The position numbers were made by a program, and so were the translations under genes. From the NCBI GenBank assembly GCA_947072905.1, contig CAMTKF010000026.1, positions 1-38,002 on the forward strand: a stretch of 38,002 nucleotides of DNA, in the 5' to 3' direction. This stretch comes from an uncultured Bacteroidales bacterium. GTDB taxonomy: Bacteria; Bacteroidota; Bacteroidia; Bacteroidales; Muribaculaceae. Under the pieces are notes generated by a model. That model worked only from the letters and a program-made list of their open reading frames with translations, was not told the DNA's origin and made no database searches. This document shows positions 1 to 8,600 of the stretch, piece by piece (position 1 is the first letter of the stretch; every line of letters begins with the position of its first letter).

Positions 1-10
1 AATTTAGAAA

Positions 11-38
11 TGTCCTCTCCTTTAGCAGAGGCATTTTT
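11..38 (+). terminator. Possible rho-independent terminator of a gene left of the window
   Basis: A short hairpin with arms CCTCT and AGAGG, extendable by TG/CA with one bulged base, is followed by five T residues on the plus strand. It would terminate a plus-strand gene ending before the window. The stem is short, so this is tentative. Confidence 0.4.
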
Positions 39-120
39 GCTTGTTACTCTTAACAATTGTTATGAAACACCCTCTAAATTCCCGGTTCCATTGCTACCCC
101 AATATCGAAATAACCACAAG

Positions 121-161
121 TAAAAATAACGAAGCGACTGTATTCATTGCAGCCGCTTCGT
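121..161 (-). terminator. Rho-independent terminator of the ruvC-GH51 transcription unit
   Basis: Read on the minus strand, an 11-bp stem (CGAAGCGgCTG against CAGtCGCTTCG, one G:T pair) with a 9-nt loop is followed by TTATTTTT. It lies just past the stop codon of the GH51 gene. No other strong terminator is seen between this point and the start of the large AlbA_2 gene, so it probably ends the whole minus-strand unit. Confidence 0.85.
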
Positions 162-172
162 TTCTATTGGAT

Positions 173-2659
173 TCAGTTGATTTTAATCAAACGTATTACA
201 GAGAAAGAACGTGGTGCTAAGTTCAATTTCAGATCAGGTGTTGTAATATCAATTGTTGATTCTTCAATCTTAGCCTTGGTATCTGAAGGCTCGCCCGAGA
301 AGGTTGTTACCGATGCCTTGTAGCCGTTGAGATCAACTCCGTCAAGTTTAACGGTTGTTGCCACTTCAGCCGGTGACAGATTCACGAGCTTTATGATTTC
401 GCTGCCGCCGGCGGCATTCTTCACCACAGATGCGAGAACACTCTTGGCCGCGTATGCACTGCGGTCGGAGAGACTGAGTGTTGAATTCACATAAGTATCG
501 CCGCTGTTTTGTCCATACAACTTCTGAACATAATAGCTTGTAGTGGGCTTAACCTCGGTATTGTTGAAGTAGATGAGGTCGGGACGCCATTGAGTGTGTC
601 CTTCTTTGGCAAGCAGAGGAGCATAAGAGGTCATTTCGACTACATCGCCGTTGCGTTCAACGCCTGTAAGGTATGCAGCCTCGGAGAGGGCAGTCTCGAT
701 GGTGCTGTGACGGCCCGGGACATGGGCTGCATATTCACCCAGATATACATGAGGCTTTGAACGATCATAGTTATCATAGTAATGGTTGTTGTTCACCATC
801 CATCCGGGAGTCACATAATAGTGTTCGTCGACAAGAGGAAGGTTTTGCTCAGTGGCAAATTCCCAACCGCGGGTATAGTCAGTACCCTCGTAGAACGGGC
901 CCACTGTACCCACAATCTTTACTTCAGGATATTTTTCTTTGACTGCATCGGCAATCATTTTAAACCTGACTTCAAAGGGTTCGGTAATCATATCTTCATT
1001 ACCGATACCAATATAGTGCAGATTGAAGGGCTTGGGATGGCCGGCTTCGGCTCTCATCTTGGCCCATTTTGATTTTTTGGGATCACCGTTGGCATACTCT
1101 ATAAGGTCAAGTACATCCTGTATATATGCAGCCATCTCGTCCATAGGAATACCATCCTGTTGGCCGTACTTGGTTATATCATCATGTGAATGATGACCGG
1201 GTGTTCCTGAGTTCTGACAGGGAACACCGGCAGCGAGCACGGGCAGAGGTTCTGCACCTATGTCCTCGCAGAACTGGAAATATTCGTGATATCCCAATCC
1301 GCGGGTCTGATGATAATTCCAGAGATTTCGCAGCGGTTTGCGAGATTCAAGGGGGCCTACAGAACCCTTCCAGTCATAGATATTGTCGATGCCATCGCCA
1401 TGTGCCACGCATCCGCCCGGGAAGCGCACAAATCGCGGATGCAGGTCAGCCAGAGTCTGTGCAAGATCAGGGCGAAGTCCGTTTTCGTGATTTTTGAAAG
1501 TATTTACCGGGAAAAGCGAAATCATATCCATCAGTATTCCATTGTTTGAAACGCTGACTTTAAGATTGGCACCACCGGCATCTGAATCGGGAGTTAAAAC
1601 GGCGGTATACTTCTTCCAATTCTTGTTTGAGACTTTGAATGACTTTTCTGCAAGTACCTTACCTTGCTCATCAACCAGAGAAATCTTTACATTTGACGAG
1701 CCTGCGCCATTGGTTTTTCCGAAGAATGAGATTCGATAACGTTCACCCTTGGCAAGTGCGATACCATCGTAACCCGAGTTTATGACAGACGAACCGGCAT
1801 CAATAACCACATGATGCGGATTGTTCTGATGCAGGGGATTCTCGGTAGAGATATTGACAGCTATGGTATCGCCGGCTGCGTTCACAGCAGTCCATGCAGT
1901 CGAAGGTGTCCACTTGGCATGGTGATTGTCGCCGGGTGCATATTCAAAATCCCTGTTTTGAATCAGTTCGGCATACAGTCCGCCGTCTGCGCCATAGTTG
2001 ATATCCTCAAAGAAAATGCCGATAAGCTTATCGCTGATGGCCTTGGTTGAGTCGGTATGTACGGTGAGTGTAGCCTCAAACGGAGCCAGGGCAAACACAT
2101 CTTCCATGCGTTCTTCATTGAGGGCGTTGAGATATGCGCGCTGGTCGCTGTAGCGTTTCAGGCTCTCGATCAACGAATAAGGTACACGCTGACAATAACC
2201 GGTCTGTATTTTATCGCCTATTTTTGCCGATTTTTGTTCTGTAGGATAAGTTTCGCCTTTTGATGTATATTCATTGAGCTTACCCGACATGAAATAAGAC
2301 TGAGGATTCCAGTAAATCAGGTCAGGAGAATCTACATAAGCCATGCCTTCACCATCCTTGGAGAGTTTCCATGTGCAATGCCATTTGCCATCACTCACTG
2401 TCTGGACCAATTTGGGGCTGAAGCACTTTTTCATACGTCCCCAAGGACCGAAGTCTGAGTTAACGAATGAGTTCCCGCCATTCAATCCGGTCCAATGTTT
2501 AGCATCAGGGCTCCATGCAAGTTTCAATCCCCCTGCACCATTAGCCTCCGCATACGAGAACAAGTAAACGGAGTCGGGCTGATTAGCCATCATCTGCGGT
2601 GAGATAAACAAGGCAGATAAAGCTACGATTGGAAATAGTTTTTTCACGTTCAAATTCAA
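173..2659 (-). CDS. Secreted GH51 alpha-L-arabinofuranosidase with N-terminal partial GH43-like module
   Basis: Predicted 828-residue exported enzyme that removes alpha-L-arabinofuranosyl groups from plant arabinan or arabinoxylan. Residues 1-25 form a signal peptide (two Lys, hydrophobic core, cleavage near MMA|NQ). Residues 30-125 resemble part of a GH43-type beta-propeller (phrases such as CFSPKLVQ and YVDSPDLIYWNPQ), too short for a whole propeller. Residues 195-240 start the GH51 fold (GIFFEDINYGADGGLY), about 265-385 look like an inserted carbohydrate-binding beta-sandwich, and the (beta/alpha)8 barrel follows. The acid/base glutamate is E555 in IGIGNED and the nucleophile is E642 in YLGEYAAH, both in the expected GH51 contexts. 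The last approximately 130 residues are the C-terminal beta domain. It starts 16 nt after the CHU_C gene and is last in its operon. The GH51 call is firm; the polysaccharide substrate is inferred. Confidence 0.9.
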   Translation of the reverse strand: MNLNVKKLFPIVALSALFISPQMMANQPDSVYLFSYAEANGAGGLKLAWSPDAKHWTGLNGGNSFVNSDFGPWGRMKKCFSPKLVQTVSDGKWHCTWKLSKDGEGMAYVDSPDLIYWNPQSYFMSGKLNEYTSKGETYPTEQKSAKIGDKIQTGYCQRVPYSLIESLKRYSDQRAYLNALNEERMEDVFALAPFEATLTVHTDSTKAISDKLIGIFFEDINYGADGGLYAELIQNRDFEYAPGDNHHAKWTPSTAWTAVNAAGDTIAVNISTENPLHQNNPHHVVIDAGSSVINSGYDGIALAKGERYRISFFGKTNGAGSSNVKISLVDEQGKVLAEKSFKVSNKNWKKYTAVLTPDSDAGGANLKVSVSNNGILMDMISLFPVNTFKNHENGLRPDLAQTLADLHPRFVRFPGGCVAHGDGIDNIYDWKGSVGPLESRKPLRNLWNYHQTRGLGYHEYFQFCEDIGAEPLPVLAAGVPCQNSGTPGHHSHDDITKYGQQDGIPMDEMAAYIQDVLDLIEYANGDPKKSKWAKMRAEAGHPKPFNLHYIGIGNEDMITEPFEVRFKMIADAVKEKYPEVKIVGTVGPFYEGTDYTRGWEFATEQNLPLVDEHYYVTPGWMVNNNHYYDNYDRSKPHVYLGEYAAHVPGRHSTIETALSEAAYLTGVERNGDVVEMTSYAPLLAKEGHTQWRPDLIYFNNTEVKPTTSYYVQKLYGQNSGDTYVNSTLSLSDRSAYAAKSVLASVVKNAAGGSEIIKLVNLSPAEVATTVKLDGVDLNGYKASVTTFSGEPSDTKAKIEESTIDITTPDLKLNLAPRSFSVIRLIKIN

Positions 2660-2675
2660 GTTTATATTAATTGAT

Positions 2676-3992
2676 TTATATTTCAGGATCTACAGGCTGA
2701 TTTGTACTGCGTCGGCTGTTTATCACATTTATATCACCCGACAGTTTGTATACCTTGCCATCAGCTCCACGAGCGTTTATCACATAAAAATATACGCCCG
2801 AACCCACGACTTTGCCATTCACTTTGCCGTCCCAACCTTGCGATGGGTCAGTGAGCTTGGCAAGACACTTTCCCCATCTGTTGAAAATCTCACAATGGAA
2901 TTCAACGATAGAGCTGTATGAAACTTTCCATTCATCATTCACACCATCGGCATTGCCGGGCGAGAAGGCATTGGGACAGTCGAGTTTAGACTCGCCTATC
3001 GAGATTGTATATGTATCGCCGAGATATTCGCAGTCACCATCAGCATTATTCGCTACAAGACGCACGTATGTATTGCCTGCCTCTGTGAAAGTATAAGAAA
3101 AATCAAGCTGGTCGACAGTTAACTGAATATCGTTAAATTCCGGGTCGGAAGATATTTCCCATCTGTGGTATATGGCGGCATCACTTACCGCAGCCGAAAA
3201 ATTGATATCGCAGGGAGCCGAACCGCCCAGATTTGATGTTTCAGTCTTCTGTTCATTGTCTGCATCTCGTTCTTCCTGTTCAGCTTTGGTCTGTGCCTGT
3301 ACCGATTTAGAAGAAAATGATTGAGAATGTACAGGCGGTACTTCATCCCAATCAGCAAATATGCCCGGGGATATTGTAAAATGGGTGTCGCATAAAGGCG
3401 ATTCAACCGAAATCTTACCGTTTGCAGACGATAACAAGACTGTCTTTACTCTTGGTTCATAAGAAAAAGAATTATCTTCGAATACCAAAGTCGAATACTC
3501 AAGCACAATCTTACGGTCAAGCAACTCGCGATGGCCGTTGATAGTATAATAGGGTATTTCAGGGGCACTGCCAGTAAGATTAAGCCACACACGGTCGCAA
3601 TCGCTCTCGGCAGTTGAAATCCCCATTATATTATAATGATAAAATGAGTAATCAGCTACCCAGAAACAGATCTGTTTTTGCCCGTCATTAATTATATATC
3701 CAAAATCCTGACTTCCGGCAGGCAGGGTATAGGTGTTGCCATCCCTTATCACATTCTCGACGTCCTCGGCGTATCCTCCGCCAAGTTTGCTATACCTCTG
3801 CCACTTAACATCAGGAGAACTTGCAGAATAGGAAATGACGGCATCTTTGCCTTCTTCAACGACAAAGATAGTCTTCAATCCGGTATTTGAAGCAGGAGAA
3901 AACTCTTTGTAGCGGGTGCCGGAAACAGATATCTGAGCTGAAATGCAACTGAATGAAGCTAAGGATAATATGAGGATGAGAGATTTCTTCAT
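2676..3992 (-). CDS. Secreted protein with C-terminal CHU_C (gliding motility-associated / T9SS type B sorting-like) domain
   Basis: This 438-residue protein has a signal peptide (residues 1-19, cleavage near ISA|Q). The cysteine in it lacks an aliphatic residue at -3, so a lipoprotein is unlikely. Residues 20-220 show no family I recognise. Residues 225-255 are a polar Gln/Glu/Lys-rich linker, and about 258-332 look like a PKD/Ig-like beta-sandwich. Residues 339-425 are a CHU_C domain, shown by [23 protein letters not shown] and SGVYFYVI. In Bacteroidota this domain marks proteins exported by, or related to, the type IX secretion pathway. A 13-residue tail follows the domain, which is unusual for a sorting signal. 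The start codon overlaps the ruvC stop by 4 nt (ATGA). No PorT/GldN-type secretion gene is in the window, so the export route is inferred. Confidence 0.75.
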   Translation of the reverse strand: MKKSLILILSLASFSCISAQISVSGTRYKEFSPASNTGLKTIFVVEEGKDAVISYSASSPDVKWQRYSKLGGGYAEDVENVIRDGNTYTLPAGSQDFGYIINDGQKQICFWVADYSFYHYNIMGISTAESDCDRVWLNLTGSAPEIPYYTINGHRELLDRKIVLEYSTLVFEDNSFSYEPRVKTVLLSSANGKISVESPLCDTHFTISPGIFADWDEVPPVHSQSFSSKSVQAQTKAEQEERDADNEQKTETSNLGGSAPCDINFSAAVSDAAIYHRWEISSDPEFNDIQLTVDQLDFSYTFTEAGNTYVRLVANNADGDCEYLGDTYTISIGESKLDCPNAFSPGNADGVNDEWKVSYSSIVEFHCEIFNRWGKCLAKLTDPSQGWDGKVNGKVVGSGVYFYVINARGADGKVYKLSGDINVINSRRSTNQPVDPEI

Positions 3993-4573
3993 TTCTTTAT
4001 CTTATCTGGGTTTTTAGCAATATAGTCTTTCCATGATACAGACTTGGCTATCACAGGTTTTTCTGATTCATAAAAATGACAAAGAGCGGCGGCCAGAGCA
4101 TCGGTGGCATCAAGTTCGGGAAGAAGATTCTCGCGCGGGATTGACAAAATCCTGCGCAACATTTCCTGAACCTGCTCTTTGGAAGACGCGCCGTTGCCGG
4201 TAATTGCCATTTTAATCTTACGTGGCTCATATTCGGTAATCGGCACTTCGCGCGAAAGAGCCGCGGCCATGGCCACGCCCTGAGCACGACCGAGCTTTAG
4301 CATCGACTGTACATTCTTGCCGAAAAACGGCGCTTCGATTGCCATTTCATCAGGGAGATATTGATTGCATATCTCAAGAATACGGTCGTAGATTCTTTTC
4401 AATCTCATGTAATGGCACTCAAATTTATTGAGTTTGATGACACCCATGGCTATGAGTGACGGTTTCTTGCCGTTCACGCCAAGAATGCCGTAGCCCATCA
4501 CATTGGTACCCGGATCTACTCCGAGAATAACACGCTGATAGTCCCTGACACGTTCGTCAATACTGATAGCCAT
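3989..4573 (-). CDS. ruvC: Crossover junction endodeoxyribonuclease RuvC
   Basis: RuvC (194 residues) resolves Holliday junctions made during recombination and fork repair, working as a dimer with RuvAB. The four catalytic acidic residues are visible: D20 in [10 protein letters not shown]80 in [10 protein letters not shown], and D155 and D158 in [12 protein letters not shown]. The length fits the family, with about 12 extra residues before the first strand. The start codon shares one base with the stop of the DUF4286 gene (TAATG) and the stop overlaps the next gene by 4 nt, so translation is coupled on both sides. ruvA and ruvB are not in this window. Confidence 0.97.
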   Translation of the reverse strand: MAISIDERVRDYQRVILGVDPGTNVMGYGILGVNGKKPSLIAMGVIKLNKFECHYMRLKRIYDRILEICNQYLPDEMAIEAPFFGKNVQSMLKLGRAQGVAMAAALSREVPITEYEPRKIKMAITGNGASSKEQVQEMLRRILSIPRENLLPELDATDALAAALCHFYESEKPVIAKSVSWKDYIAKNPDKIKK

Positions 4574-4875
4574 TATAATATCTCAAGAGTTGTCGCAAAA
4601 AACACGACTTTGCCATTCCAGTTTCTCTGGATGAAATCGAACAGACGCGAACCGTGGTCTTCATACCACAGCGCAATGTCGTTGAGATTCTGCGCGCGCA
4701 TGTGCAAGGCAAGGCTTTCAACAGATGTTTCTTCTGTCAGCACCTTCATCAATTCCGGCGATGAGAAGTACTCGTTGTCGGCTGTCGATGCCGGAATAAA
4801 ATCTGAATTAATCCAATCTATGAATTCCGACTTTATTTCAGGGTCTATTCCAAAAGTAATATTATAGAGATGCAT
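4573..4875 (-). CDS. DUF4286 family small protein
   Basis: This 100-residue protein resembles the DUF4286 family of Bacteroidota, small alpha/beta proteins of unknown function that I recall being found next to ruvC. It has no signal peptide or membrane segment. The pattern is an N-terminal strand ([10 protein letters not shown]), a helix with [11 protein letters not shown], and a C-terminal strand ([14 protein letters not shown]), which suggests a ferredoxin-like fold of the type seen in small dimeric alpha-beta barrel proteins. The start lies 14 nt inside the end of the upstream glycosyltransferase gene, and the stop shares one base with the ruvC start. Its tight coupling suggests co-production with RuvC; a functional link is not shown by the sequence. 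Confidence 0.75.
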   Translation of the reverse strand: MHLYNITFGIDPEIKSEFIDWINSDFIPASTADNEYFSSPELMKVLTEETSVESLALHMRAQNLNDIALWYEDHGSRLFDFIQRNWNGKVVFFATTLEIL

Positions 4876-5626
4876 TTTTTAATTGTTTTTTATGATTTAC
4901 GAATCTCCGGACAAAACCTAAATGTCGCCAGAGCGTAGGCCAGAATCCGAAATAATGGCTCATTATTCTGAATCGTTCAATGAGAGAGCGACGACGGTTG
5001 GCCGTAGTAAGCCCCTCAGAGAGATAATCAATGAGAACGGAACCGGTAAATTCATTTCTTCGTGAATGCTGCAAGCATATAAGGCACCACTCATAGTCGG
5101 CCGAATATCTCCATTTCAAATTATACAACGGGGCTATGCGGCGCAATACCACAAATGCTTGATGACACACCAACATGCCTCGGGCAAAATCCTTGTATTG
5201 CAGATTATCAGGAGCGGAAAGATGTCGCGGAGCTATGAATTTACCATCATTATCCACCAAGTTGGTCTGACCGTAGATTATACCGGGGAAATCCTTTGTA
5301 CGGATAGTCTCGGCAATTTCTGCAAGGGTATCTGATGTATGGAATTTGTCACCGGCATTCAGGAATACCAGATATTGGCCTTTGGCATAACCCAGGCCCT
5401 TGTTCATTGCGTCATACAAACCATTATCGGGTTCTGAGTGAACTGTACGCAGTTCCTTACCCGGCAAGCGGTCTATTATCTCCAAGGTGTTGTCCTTGGA
5501 AGCGCCGTCGACGATTATGTGTTCATAATCGTAGAATGACTGCGAGGAAACACTTCTTATTGTACGTTCTATGGTAGGAGAGGCGTTGTAAGTAATCGTT
5601 ACTATCGAAAATAGCGGTTCTTGCAT
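4862..5626 (-). CDS. Family 2 glycosyltransferase (WfgS-like)
   Basis: This 254-residue cytoplasmic GT-A glycosyltransferase has the N-terminal nucleotide-sugar-binding core: FSIVTITYNASPTIERTI, then IIVDGASKDNT (about residues 38-48), then DNGLYDAMNKG and FLNAGDKF in place of the usual DxD. It closely resembles the GT2 gene at 30150-30923 in the capsule locus (shared phrases VDGxSKDNT, GxYDAMNxG). It has no membrane segment. It lies 12 nt after the AlbA_2 gene and overlaps the DUF4286 gene by 14 nt, so it belongs to the ruvC unit and not to a sugar-polymer locus. Donor and acceptor are unknown. Confidence 0.85.
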   Translation of the reverse strand: MQEPLFSIVTITYNASPTIERTIRSVSSQSFYDYEHIIVDGASKDNTLEIIDRLPGKELRTVHSEPDNGLYDAMNKGLGYAKGQYLVFLNAGDKFHTSDTLAEIAETIRTKDFPGIIYGQTNLVDNDGKFIAPRHLSAPDNLQYKDFARGMLVCHQAFVVLRRIAPLYNLKWRYSADYEWCLICLQHSRRNEFTGSVLIDYLSEGLTTANRRRSLIERFRIMSHYFGFWPTLWRHLGFVRRFVNHKKQLKNASL

Positions 5627-5638
5627 CGTTAGTTGACG

Positions 5639-8600
5639 TTAATGGTTAAGCGGGCGGCAATTCTTACAATCTTCTTTAAATACAGCTTCGGCTTTATCTG
5701 TTCCGGCCACGGTATGCAGCAGATATCCGAGTTGACGGGAAGACAAGTCGCGGGTAAGAGAACCTTTAAACTTGCTCAGCGCAGAGGCTGCCGCAATCTC
5801 ACATTCAGTCACTGCATTCAATCCAGGCATCTGTACCGCAGGCATGGCGTTGGAAGTAAGATGCTGCGAATCGAACTCAGACAATGGCACTACCCTTCTC
5901 GACAAATTGCCTTTGCTATCGCTGATGTGCATAAGCAAGGCATCATTAGACATGGCGATAGAAGTGAATATAAGGTTGGCATCCTTGTAATAAGGAATCT
6001 TACGGTCTACATCTTTCTCCACAATTTCAGACATAGGCACTTTGAGGATACGGTTGTTGTCGAACACCATGACAAGGAAACCCTGCTCAGCATCTTTGTT
6101 AGAGAAAACAAGGGCTTGCCTGCAGTCTTCGTTATAGTCATACGAACGGTCTTCTGTAGTAAGCTGCAGAGTGTTGTCCTCTCCGAAATAGATATAACCG
6201 GCCGGCTGCACATAACCTTCCTCCCAATTATGGAGTACATTGTCGCGCCATGTTGAGGTCTTGAGTTTACATGTATTATCCCTTACCACGGGTTCCGCTA
6301 TTTCTGCTACAGGTTCGGGCTTCTGAATATCAGCTGCAATTTCTGTGGCTTGAGTTTCCTTGATCTGATTGTTCTGTTCCTGTTCCTCAAGTTCTTTGCG
6401 ATGGCTCATTGCAAGAGCTTTGCGCTCGCTGGTAAATTCTTCGAGTTCGCGGTCCTGCAGTGCTTTGGAATTGTTGGAACGACGTACGTAAATCACATTG
6501 TCGAGCACTACCGGAAGTGTACGGGGCGATACATTGACCTGAATCACATCTTTCTGAGCCTCAGTATCTATATCTATCTGCACACTGCCGGCTATCACAT
6601 TGCCCCAGGTGTTACATACGAGATTTGTAAGGAACACACACAGATTATCAGCATTTTTAATATTATGGAATATTTTTCCATCGCTTGGTCTGTAGTGTTT
6701 GTAAAATTCAAAGTCTTCAAACAGACCTGCCTCGCAGTGGGTTTTATCGTTCACGCCGATATATAGCGTGCCGCCTTCCGAATTCATGAACGCAGCGATA
6801 GTCTTGAGTATCACAAATTGCTGGGCTTCAGGATCGGCAGCCACCTTCTCATTCCTTTTGCGTGCCGGATATACAAGGCTCGACTTAAACTCAGTGAATT
6901 GGTTTTCACTACCGTAAGATTTAAGTTGTTTTACCTCGAAATTAAGGCCGAGAGTATGTGCTATCTGTTTCTTGAGAGACTCGGATATGGATTCCTCGCA
7001 ATCAGCGGGAAGCATATTGTATGAGAGCACGAGCTGAGCGAGTGTGGTCAGCAAGTGATTACGGCTGTTGTTTATCGTTTCCCACAAATCATTATTGCGG
7101 TCGGTATCTCCAAGCCACGACACTATCTCAAGTCTGTGAAATACGGATTGCAGAAGAGGAAAACCTGCAACCTCAGGACGACGGCGTTCGAGCTCATCGG
7201 CATCAATTCTGCGGTTTGTAGCGTAGTATTGGTGCATACGCAGAAGCTCGGCGTGGGTAAACAATCGCTTCGCCAGCCTGTCGTCTCCGGCGGCGAGTGC
7301 CAGCAGCCGCGCGAGCATCAGGTAATCGAAGGCTGTGAGCAGATTGCTGGTTGCAATTGCCTTGAACCGGATAATCTCAACTATCTCGCGAAGGTCTTCT
7401 TTAGTTAAATTGCCTTCGCTGTCGAGCATCTCGCTCTCATTGGAGTCGGTCTCTTCCTCAACGATTGAAATCGCTTTGAGAATATTAGAGAACGCAAGTG
7501 TCTTGTTAAGAATCCGGCCGGTTTCATCATAACCGTCGATCACACCCATTATATGACTGGAGTTCACACGGTTTGTGATGTGAAAACGCACGATATCACC
7601 GTTTTTATATTCATCTTGCTGCCTGCGCTGCAAGTGTATTCCATAACCTGTCTCAGCTATAGCGCTGTAACCGTAGTCGGTTGTATATGCTATGACTGCC
7701 GAATAGCAGTCGTAGTCGTTCATGATTTCAGGCAGCTGATGGCTTATATCGTTGAGCAGCGAGAAGTGAAGCACACCGTCTGCATCCACGTCAACAACTC
7801 TTGCCAGGAAGTGTCGGGGCTTGCCTTTTTCATCAATAAACGCAGAATTGACTGCTTCTCTGTCGCGGTCGATGTTTGTGGAGTTAATATTGAAACCAAC
7901 TATATCCTCACGGCTTATCCATCCGTTCTCTGTCTCGAAGTTCTCATCGTCAATGCGTACTGTCCAACGCGGGTTGTCTCCTCTTACAATCATCTGGGGA
8001 GAGAAAATAATAAGCACGTCATCATCTATCTCAGCCCGACGTTTGGATATATTATTATTCTTGATGAGCTGTGGTCTGTGCTCAAACAAGTTCTTTTCAA
8101 TAGAAAGCCACATACGACGGTGAGCGTCGAGATTATTCAGTTGGCTCGCTCCAAGCGATGCGATACCATTGACGTAAATCTGAGGATTAAGCCAACTCAT
8201 CATACCATTTGGCAATATGCGGCTTGCATTCTCCTCGTCTGTACGTTTCATCACCATTCCCTCAGAGCTGAAAGTAATCTCTATAGGCCACTCTGTAAAG
8301 CGGTGCACAGATTCGAGTTTCGCCTGGTAGCTATAAAGCGTGGTGCTGGTCATCAGAGCCTGAGGCTGGCGAATGGTAGAATAATTAAACTCAAGAGGAA
8401 TACGTTCGCCCAGAAGCACTCTCAACGACTTCAGCAGAAGTTCGTCACTCTTCAAGGGACGTTGCAGAGATATGTATCGGTAAAACAACGACCTGTTGTG
8501 ACGTCGGCGCTCTTCATCGGCCATTTCACCGCCAATAAGCATCTGCAATGCCAGGGCTGTGATATTCTTTTCGAGCCTGTCGGTATCAAATTCCGTATCA

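Noticed and set aside
3929-3992. Lipoprotein signal on the CHU_C protein
   Set aside because: The cysteine at residue 16 is preceded by S-F-S, without an aliphatic residue at -3, so a signal peptidase I site after residue 19 fits better.
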